Shown in pieces: positions 58,607 through 64,000 of a stretch of DNA of 64,000 nt; position 1 is the first letter of the stretch, and the number at the start of each line of letters is the position of its first letter. The position numbers were made by a program, and so were the translations under genes. The DNA is from VBOC01 sp964512655 (lineage in GTDB: Bacteria > Bacteroidota > Ignavibacteria > UBA10030 > SZUA-254). The notes below the pieces were generated by a model. It was not told where the DNA came from. It did no database searches and saw only the letters and a program-made list of their open reading frames with translations. The stretch is from assembly GCA_964512655.1 (NCBI GenBank), contig CAZEJT010000002.1, positions 1 through 64,000 on the forward strand, written 5' to 3'.

Positions 58607-60366
58607 GCGAGACGGATGTGCAGCTCCTTCAACTGGGCGGGATCGACTTCCGAGGGCGAATCGTCCATGAGGGACGTCGCACTCGTGGTCTTCGGGAAGG
58701 CGATGACCTCGCGGATCGATTTTCCCCCCGTCAACAGCATGCAGATCCTGTCAAATCCGAATGCGATGCCGCCGTGGGGAGGCGCGCCGTAGCGGAACGC
58801 TTCAAGCATGAAGCCGAATTTCTTCTTTGCCTGTTCCTCGCTGATTCCGAGGAGACGGAAGACCCTGCTCTGGAGGTCCCTGTCATGGATCCTGATGCTC
58901 CCTCCGGCGATCTCGTAACCGTTCAGCACAAGATCGTAGGCGCGGGCGCGTGCCTTGAGCGGGCTCTTATCGAGCAGGCCAATATCCTCGCTCTTCGGAG
59001 AGGTGAAGGGATGGTGCACCGCGACATGCCGTTTCTCCCCTTCGTCGTACTCAAACATCGGGAAATCGGTCACCCACGCCATTTTATACTCACCGGTGTC
59101 GGTCAGGTTCAACCGTCGGGCCATTTCCAGCCTGAGTGCCCCCAGCACCGTATAGGCCTTCATCCACGCGTCTGAGACAAGGAGCAGAAGATCGCCGGGA
59201 CGCGCGTGCATCGCGGCTATGACGCTGTTGATCACCGGCTTAGTGAGAAATTTTTCGACCGGAGTTTCCACTCCCGAATCCGTGACCCTCATCCAGACGA
59301 GTCCGCCGGCTCCCTGGGCCTTCGCGAAATCGACGAGCCCGTCGAGCTGATTCCTCGTGAACGATGCGCATCCCGGGGCGGCAAATCCTGCCACAGCCCC
59401 GCCTTTGGCCACGGTCTCGCTGAATACCCGGAATCCGGAAGCTTTCACCACATCGCTCACTGTGGTGATCGAGAGATCAAAGCGAACATCGGGCTTGTCG
59501 GTTCCATACCGCTCCATCGCCTCCTTAAAAGTAAACCGGGGGATCGGCGAACCCAGCTCGATTCCGTTGATCTCCTTGAAGAACCGTCTCATGAGCCCTT
59601 CGGAGATCTTCATAACCTCTTCTTCGTCCACGAACGACATTTCTACGTCGATCTGCGTAAACTCCGGCTGCCGGTCGGCCCTGAGATCCTCGTCGCGGAA
59701 GCATTTTACAATCTGAAAATAGCGGTCCATCCCCGCCACCATCAGGATCTGCTTGTAGGTCTGGGGAGATTGCGGAAGCGCATAGAATTTTCCAGGATGT
59801 ACGCGGCTCGGTACAAGATAATCTCTTGCGCCCTCGGGGGTGCTTTTCATGAGCACCGGCGTTTCTATCTCTACGAACCCGAGCCCGTCAAAATACTTCC
59901 TCGTGAGGAGGTACATCGCGTGGCGCTTCATGAGGTTTTTCTGCATCGGCGGCCGGCGCAGGTCGAGGTAGCGGTATTCCAGCCGAGACTCCTCGTGTAC
60001 GTCGATGGTATCCTCGATTGGGAAGGGGGGCGTATCGGCGCGGCTGAGGATCGTCAGCTCGTTGGCCAGCACATCGATGTCACCTGTTGGAAGAGTGGTA
60101 TTCCTTGTCCCTTCCGGGCGGGCCTCTACGGAGCCGCTGACGGAGATGACGTATTCGCTTCTCAGCTCTCCCGCGAGGCTATGGCTGTCCTCTCCCGTTT
60201 GGGGATTAAAGACAACCTGCGTCTTACCGTATCGGTCGCGGAGATCAATGAAGACGACTCCGCCCAGATCCCTCCGGATGTCAACCCAACCGGTCAGTGT
60301 CACGCGCTTGCCGATGTCGCTGCTCCGCAATTCTCCGCAGGTGCAGGTGCGCTTCTTATACTCCAT
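58603..60366 (-). CDS. aspS: Aspartyl-tRNA synthetase
   Basis: Class II synthetase, 587 residues. The N-terminal anticodon-binding OB fold (GWVDIRRDLGGVVFIDLRDR), class II motif 2 (FRDEDLRADRQPEFTQID), the bacterial GAD insertion (about 290-420) and motif 3 (GIAFGFDRICMLLTGGKSIR) are all seen. It heads the run aspS-atuA-like-small domain-prfB-lolE-lolC-lolD. Whether it also charges tRNA-Asn cannot be decided from this alone. Confidence 0.96.
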   Translation of the reverse strand: MEYKKRTCTCGELRSSDIGKRVTLTGWVDIRRDLGGVVFIDLRDRYGKTQVVFNPQTGEDSHSLAGELRSEYVISVSGSVEARPEGTRNTTLPTGDIDVLANELTILSRADTPPFPIEDTIDVHEESRLEYRYLDLRRPPMQKNLMKRHAMYLLTRKYFDGLGFVEIETPVLMKSTPEGARDYLVPSRVHPGKFYALPQSPQTYKQILMVAGMDRYFQIVKCFRDEDLRADRQPEFTQIDVEMSFVDEEEVMKISEGLMRRFFKEINGIELGSPIPRFTFKEAMERYGTDKPDVRFDLSITTVSDVVKASGFRVFSETVAKGGAVAGFAAPGCASFTRNQLDGLVDFAKAQGAGGLVWMRVTDSGVETPVEKFLTKPVINSVIAAMHARPGDLLLLVSDAWMKAYTVLGALRLEMARRLNLTDTGEYKMAWVTDFPMFEYDEGEKRHVAVHHPFTSPKSEDIGLLDKSPLKARARAYDLVLNGYEIAGGSIRIHDRDLQSRVFRLLGISEEQAKKKFGFMLEAFRYGAPPHGGIAFGFDRICMLLTGGKSIREVIAFPKTTSATSLMDDSPSEVDPAQLKELHIRLA

Positions 60367-60418
60367 ACCGGATCACTCGGGTCAAATTCATTGAAACACA
60401 ATGGGTTGCGGCGAGATG

Positions 60419-60447
60419 AATATAGGAAAAAATCGAGGGAGTCACAA
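60419..60447 (-). promoter_or_regulatory. Promoter of the aspS-lol gene run
   Basis: TTGTGA, 17 bp, TATATT on the minus strand; start near 60412, leader about 46 nt. A family B repeat lies 16 bp upstream. Confidence 0.55.
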
Positions 60448-60462
60448 TATAAGTCCCAAACG

Positions 60463-60500
60463 GTAGGCGCCGCTCGGTAGGCGCCGGCTTTAGCCTGCGC
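60463..60500 (+). repeat. Double-headed family B repeat
   Basis: GTAGGCGCCGCTCG, then GTAGGCGCCGGCTTTAGCCT plus GCGC from 60477. The second copy has one arm mismatch. Confidence 0.7.
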
Positions 60501-60535
60501 GTCTCGGCAAACCTATTGCGATACCTCCAAAACGT

Positions 60536-60573
60536 GAGAGCCGGTCTCCCCTCAAGAGGGAAAACCGGCTCTC
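60536..60573 (-). terminator. Terminator of the T9SS repeat-protein gene
   Basis: GAGAGCCGGT and ACCGGCTCTC form a 10-bp stem with inner CCCTC/GAGGG pairing; the minus strand continues ACGTTTTGG. It lies 65 bp past the stop. Confidence 0.8.
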
Positions 60574-60638
60574 TGAATTACTGTATTTCCGCCCCCAACG
60601 GAGAGAGCCTCTCCCCGAAGGATGCGACGGGATGTGCG

Positions 60639-63600
60639 TTACTTGATCAGCAGCATCTTCCTCGTGCTCGTGAAGTAATCCGTCGGGATTCCATCGTCGA
60701 CATTGGCTTTTTGTTCGGCGACGATTCTGTAGAAGTAGACGCCCGAAGAGAGCTTCGACGCATCAAATTGTACCTGCTGCTCGCCGTCTTCAAGGAGCTG
60801 GTTATCGATCAGCGTCGCTATTTCCTGCCCGACGATGTTATAGACCTTCAGCGTCACGACGGCGGGATTCGTGAGCTGGAATTCGATCGTCGTCGTCGGG
60901 TTGAACGGATTCGGGTAGTTCTGACGCAGCTCGTACTTCTGCGGCAGGTCTACGTTGAACACGCTCACCGGCTCCAGCTTCTCTGGAACTACGCTCGAAT
61001 TCGACCTCAGGTACGGAACGTCTGCCAGAGGACGGACTCCTTTGAACTTCAGCGTGTCCGCAAACTTCACGGTGTCGAGAGGCCCTTCAAACGCCCTGTT
61101 GATTGCCCTGATCGTCGTGTCGAGGTTCAGGAATTCCGGAGCGGCCGCGAAGACGTGCGATGTCCCGGCATACCGGCCCATCATCAGTGAATCGGCGAAG
61201 TGAGCGATCTCCTTGAGCATCAGCCCGTTCAGCGGGTTGGAAGTCCCGTCATTATAAATCAGCTCACCGAAGCCGAGCGGCGTCTTCTGCAGTTGGCTCG
61301 CGACGATGTTGATCCTGAGCGCAATCATGTCTGCCAGAAGAACGTCGTTGAATTTCAATGGCGGCAGCTGAGTTTGCCTCTTGACAAGGGGTGATCCGCC
61401 GGCGAAGACGTTGAATCCCCCCGGCTGGCCGGTGTGCCTGCCCGACTTATCGACCAGGGTGTTCATGACGTTGGTATATTTCGGAGCCAGGAGCCACCCG
61501 TATTGCTTCGCGCTGTCGAGACTCCTGTCTTTACCCACGAGGAGTCCGCTCGTTGACAGGAATCCGCCCGAGGCGAAGTCCTCTGCAACCGCGTTTACCC
61601 TGTTCGGCATCGGCAGTTTTGGCTGGTTCCGGACGAAGAACGGATCCTTGTGGTTGGGCCCGTTCTTGACGGTCGATTTCGTCCACCAGTACTTTCCTAC
61701 CTTCTGGGTTTTGCCCTTGTTCCCGAAGCCCGAGACCCGTACTGAGTCTCCCGGTGAGAGCGGAGCGCCAAATGTGAAGTTCCAGTGCTTCAGCTTGCCG
61801 TCTGCGTCCGACCTGGTCGAGGCAGGCGTTGTAAAGAACGGCCTCGAGGTGTCGATCGCAATCGAGAACTCGGCATGGAAATCGGTGATCCCCGCGGAAT
61901 CGTTCCGGACGACGAACTGGAAGTCCACCTTGTCCGGTTTCCGCACGACATACTTCTTCGCTTTCCCCTTGTTGTCTTTCGAGAGGGCGATGCTGTCGGC
62001 CCCGAAGGAGCGGTACTGGACCGCATACGCCGGGCTCACCTCGAATGTGGCGGAAATCGTATGATCAGCCGTCACGTTTGTGAACTGGTACATCGTCACC
62101 GCGCCGACTGAACCTCCGTCGACGAGAACATCGAGCACGCGGTATCCCGTGTTCCCCGTGATGGCAAACGGCTGGTTCGCGCCCGAGTTAACGACGATGG
62201 CACCGGAGGGCGTGATGGTGCCGTTCGATCCGGCGCTCGCCGTGATGGTGTACGTGCTCTGTGCGAATTTCACGCTGATCGTGTGGTTCGCAGCCACGTT
62301 CACAAACGTATAGCTTGTCGTCGAGTCGACAAATGAGCCGTCCACGAATACGCTATCGACATGGTAACCGCCGCTCGGAGTCATCGAGAATGATTTGTTC
62401 GAGCCGCGAGCCGCCTTGACACTCCCCGAAGGGTTGATCGTGCCATGGGGCCCCGCGCTTGCGGTGATTGTGAAGGTATCCGGCTTCACCACCTGAGAGA
62501 CAGTGTTCGATGTGCTCGTATCGAAGTTCGCGGTTCCGCCGTAGCGTGCCGAGACCGCGTGCGATCCGATCGAGAGCGTGCTCGTCGAGAGCGTCGCGAG
62601 CCCGCTGCCGTTCACATTGGCAGAATCCACCACCGTGCCGTCAACCTTGAAGTACACCTTGCCCGCGTTCACTCCGGGCTTCACCGTATCTGCGAATGTT
62701 ACCGATTGCCCGAACGTCGACGGATTCGGCGCCGTCGTCAACGCACCCGTTGTCGGTATCTTGTTGACGGTAAGCGTTGCGGCGGTTGAAGTAGCCGGAG
62801 GGGGGCATGTGCCCGAAACAACTACGTCGTACGACCCCGCATCCGCCGCGGTGGCCGGATCGATTGTCAGGATCGCAGTGAGCGCACCTGAGATGTTGCC
62901 CCCGTTTGACAGATTGATGCCGCCCTTGCGCCACTGGTATGTAATATTCTTCCCGCTTGCAACCACCGTAAAGCTGGTGGTCCCGCCGGAGGTGACCGAG
63001 TGGCTGGAGGGATTCGATGAAATCGCAGGTAGAGAGTCGACAGTGAGCGTACCGGACCCCGTGCCGGCACAGCCTTTGGTGTCCGTAACTGTTACTGAGT
63101 AGGCGCCGGCAGTGCTCACGCCGATCGTCGAGGTTGTAGCTCCTGTGCTCCACGCGAACGTCTTCGAGCCTGTGCCTCCGGCCGGTGTGGCGGTCAGCGT
63201 GGCAGGAAGCGTGTTCGCGCACTGCTCAACGTTTGCCACCGAGACGGTGGGATTCGGATTTACCGTCAGCGTGCCGGAGCCAGAACCCGTACAGCCCTTT
63301 GTGTCTGTGACGGTAACTGAGAAGCTCCCTGATACGCTCGAACTGATGGTTGAAGTCGTCGCGCCCGTGCTCCAGGCGAACGTCTTGGAGCCCGTTCCGC
63401 CGGATGGGGTTGCTGTCAGGACGCCCGGCGTCGCGCTCTGGCAAACCGCGACGTTCCCAACCGAAACCGTGGGATTGGGATCAAGCGTCAGGGTGCCTGA
63501 GCCGGATCCGGTGCATCCTTTGGTGTCTGTGACGGTGACGGAATATGCGCCGGCCGCGCTCGTGCTAATCGTCGAGGTCGTCGCACCTGTGCTCCATGCA

Positions 63601-64000
63601 AACGTGCTCGATCCCGTGCCGCCGGAAGGAGTGCCGGTCAACGTGGCCGGGACCGCGCTCGCACATATCTCCACGTTACCGACCGAGACAGTGGGATTGG
63701 GATCTACTGTGAGCGTGCCCGAGCCCGAGCCTGTGCATCCCTTCGTGTCCGTGACCGTCACCGAGTAAGTGCCCGCGGTGCTGGTGCCGATCGTTGAAGT
63801 CGTCGCGCCGGTGCTCCATGCAAATGTCTTGGAGCCGGTTCCGCCGGAGGGCGTCGCAGTCAATGTCGCCGGGAGCGAGGTCGTGCACGCCTCGACATTA
63901 CCCACCGATACCGTGGGATTGGGGTTGACCGTCAAAGTACCCGAGGCCGAGCCAGTGCACCCCTTCGTATCTGTGACTGTGACAGAGTAGGTGCCCCCGG
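60639..64000 (-). CDS. Large repetitive T9SS-sorted surface protein (5' end outside window)
   Basis: At least 1120 residues are in the window and the reading frame runs off the edge, so the N-terminus is missing. From the known part: four complete and one partial 74-residue repeats (GGTGSKTFAWSTGATTSTI, YSVTVTDTKGCTGSGSGTL) of the SprB/PKD-like kind; an Ig-like domain (ITYQWRKGGINLSNGGNISG); a Big-type Ig repeat; two InlB B-repeat-like units (ITASAGPHGTINPSGSV); a linker; and the type IX sorting domain (RQNYPNPFNPTTTIEFQLTN, VYNIVGQEIATLIDNQLL, SGVYFYRIVAEQK). Likely a surface adhesin or gliding-type protein. Confidence 0.92.
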   Translation of the reverse strand, partial: GGTYSVTVTDTKGCTGSASGTLTVNPNPTVSVGNVEACTTSLPATLTATPSGGTGSKTFAWSTGATTSTIGTSTAGTYSVTVTDTKGCTGSGSGTLTVDPNPTVSVGNVEICASAVPATLTGTPSGGTGSSTFAWSTGATTSTISTSAAGAYSVTVTDTKGCTGSGSGTLTLDPNPTVSVGNVAVCQSATPGVLTATPSGGTGSKTFAWSTGATTSTISSSVSGSFSVTVTDTKGCTGSGSGTLTVNPNPTVSVANVEQCANTLPATLTATPAGGTGSKTFAWSTGATTSTIGVSTAGAYSVTVTDTKGCAGTGSGTLTVDSLPAISSNPSSHSVTSGGTTSFTVVASGKNITYQWRKGGINLSNGGNISGALTAILTIDPATAADAGSYDVVVSGTCPPPATSTAATLTVNKIPTTGALTTAPNPSTFGQSVTFADTVKPGVNAGKVYFKVDGTVVDSANVNGSGLATLSTSTLSIGSHAVSARYGGTANFDTSTSNTVSQVVKPDTFTITASAGPHGTINPSGSVKAARGSNKSFSMTPSGGYHVDSVFVDGSFVDSTTSYTFVNVAANHTISVKFAQSTYTITASAGSNGTITPSGAIVVNSGANQPFAITGNTGYRVLDVLVDGGSVGAVTMYQFTNVTADHTISATFEVSPAYAVQYRSFGADSIALSKDNKGKAKKYVVRKPDKVDFQFVVRNDSAGITDFHAEFSIAIDTSRPFFTTPASTRSDADGKLKHWNFTFGAPLSPGDSVRVSGFGNKGKTQKVGKYWWTKSTVKNGPNHKDPFFVRNQPKLPMPNRVNAVAEDFASGGFLSTSGLLVGKDRSLDSAKQYGWLLAPKYTNVMNTLVDKSGRHTGQPGGFNVFAGGSPLVKRQTQLPPLKFNDVLLADMIALRINIVASQLQKTPLGFGELIYNDGTSNPLNGLMLKEIAHFADSLMMGRYAGTSHVFAAAPEFLNLDTTIRAINRAFEGPLDTVKFADTLKFKGVRPLADVPYLRSNSSVVPEKLEPVSVFNVDLPQKYELRQNYPNPFNPTTTIEFQLTNPAVVTLKVYNIVGQEIATLIDNQLLEDGEQQVQFDASKLSSGVYFYRIVAEQKANVDDGIPTDYFTSTRKMLLIK
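63046..64000 (-). repeat. 222-bp tandem repeats in the T9SS protein gene
   Basis: The segment GTGGGATTSGGATYNAC (plus strand) recurs at 63247, 63469, 63691 and 63913, exactly 222 bp apart (74 codons). Copies are similar but not identical in DNA, and the array continues past the window edge. Confidence 0.9.

Overview
The window is a G+C-rich bacterial chromosome segment made almost entirely of housekeeping and envelope genes, most of them on the minus strand. Several features point to the FCB supergroup, probably an Ignavibacteria/Chlorobiota-like relative of Bacteroidota. Two predicted secreted proteins end in a type IX secretion (T9SS) sorting domain with the NYPNPFNP/NFPNPFNP signature. A DUF3098-type small membrane protein is present, atpD-atpC stand apart from the other ATP synthase genes, and a YpdA-type bacillithiol reductase is encoded. 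The assignment is inference; no rRNA is present. Many promoters can be read directly as TTGACA-like, 17 bp, then TATATT(T).

Layout. 1-3.4 kb: scpA-scpB, trpS and an HNH nuclease gene. 3.5-8 kb: an M16 peptidase pair (one catalytic, one without the zinc motif) and an HtrA protease. 8.2-14 kb: recO-mtnA-pfkB and two M28 peptidases. 14.2-19.7 kb: a PDZ protein, a NUDIX hydrolase, a pseudouridine synthase, a histidine-rich membrane protein and an acyl-CoA ligase. 20-23.3 kb (plus strand): a B12-dependent ribonucleotide reductase and a lipoprotein. 23.3-26.7 kb: an envelope operon, alr-manC-rlpA-rpiB-like. 26.7-34.7 kb: atpDC, ypdA, tRNA-Thr, a ferredoxin, aspA, an alkyltransferase-like gene and a pyrophosphatase proton pump.

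35-45 kb is the most interesting block. A nine-gene operon encodes a STAS protein, ExbB, two ExbD, two TonB, a small membrane protein, a PstS-like lipoprotein and a TPR protein. It is preceded by a consensus sigma-54 promoter (TGGCAC-N5-TTGC) and, upstream, two matching palindromes 75 bp apart that would suit an enhancer-binding protein. Next to it lies a histidine kinase / sigma-54 activator pair. The arrangement suggests a TonB energy-coupling machine switched on by a dedicated two-component system.

45-64 kb: an APC permease with a C-terminal stress-type domain, two single-domain response regulators, a T9SS cargo, a very large TolB-propeller/amidohydrolase, and a seven-gene run aspS-atuA-like (two genes)-prfB-lolE-lolC-lolD in which prfB carries the classical +1 programmed frameshift. 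The window ends inside a large repetitive T9SS cargo.

Three families of intergenic palindromic repeats run through the window. Family A is a 30-bp perfect hairpin with a CCAT/CCAC loop (9 copies). Family B is a REP-like GTAG plus GC-rich hairpin (about 12 copies). Family C is a double hairpin (2 copies). They cluster in mixed arrays, often lie directly upstream of promoters, and all point the same way on the DNA regardless of gene direction.
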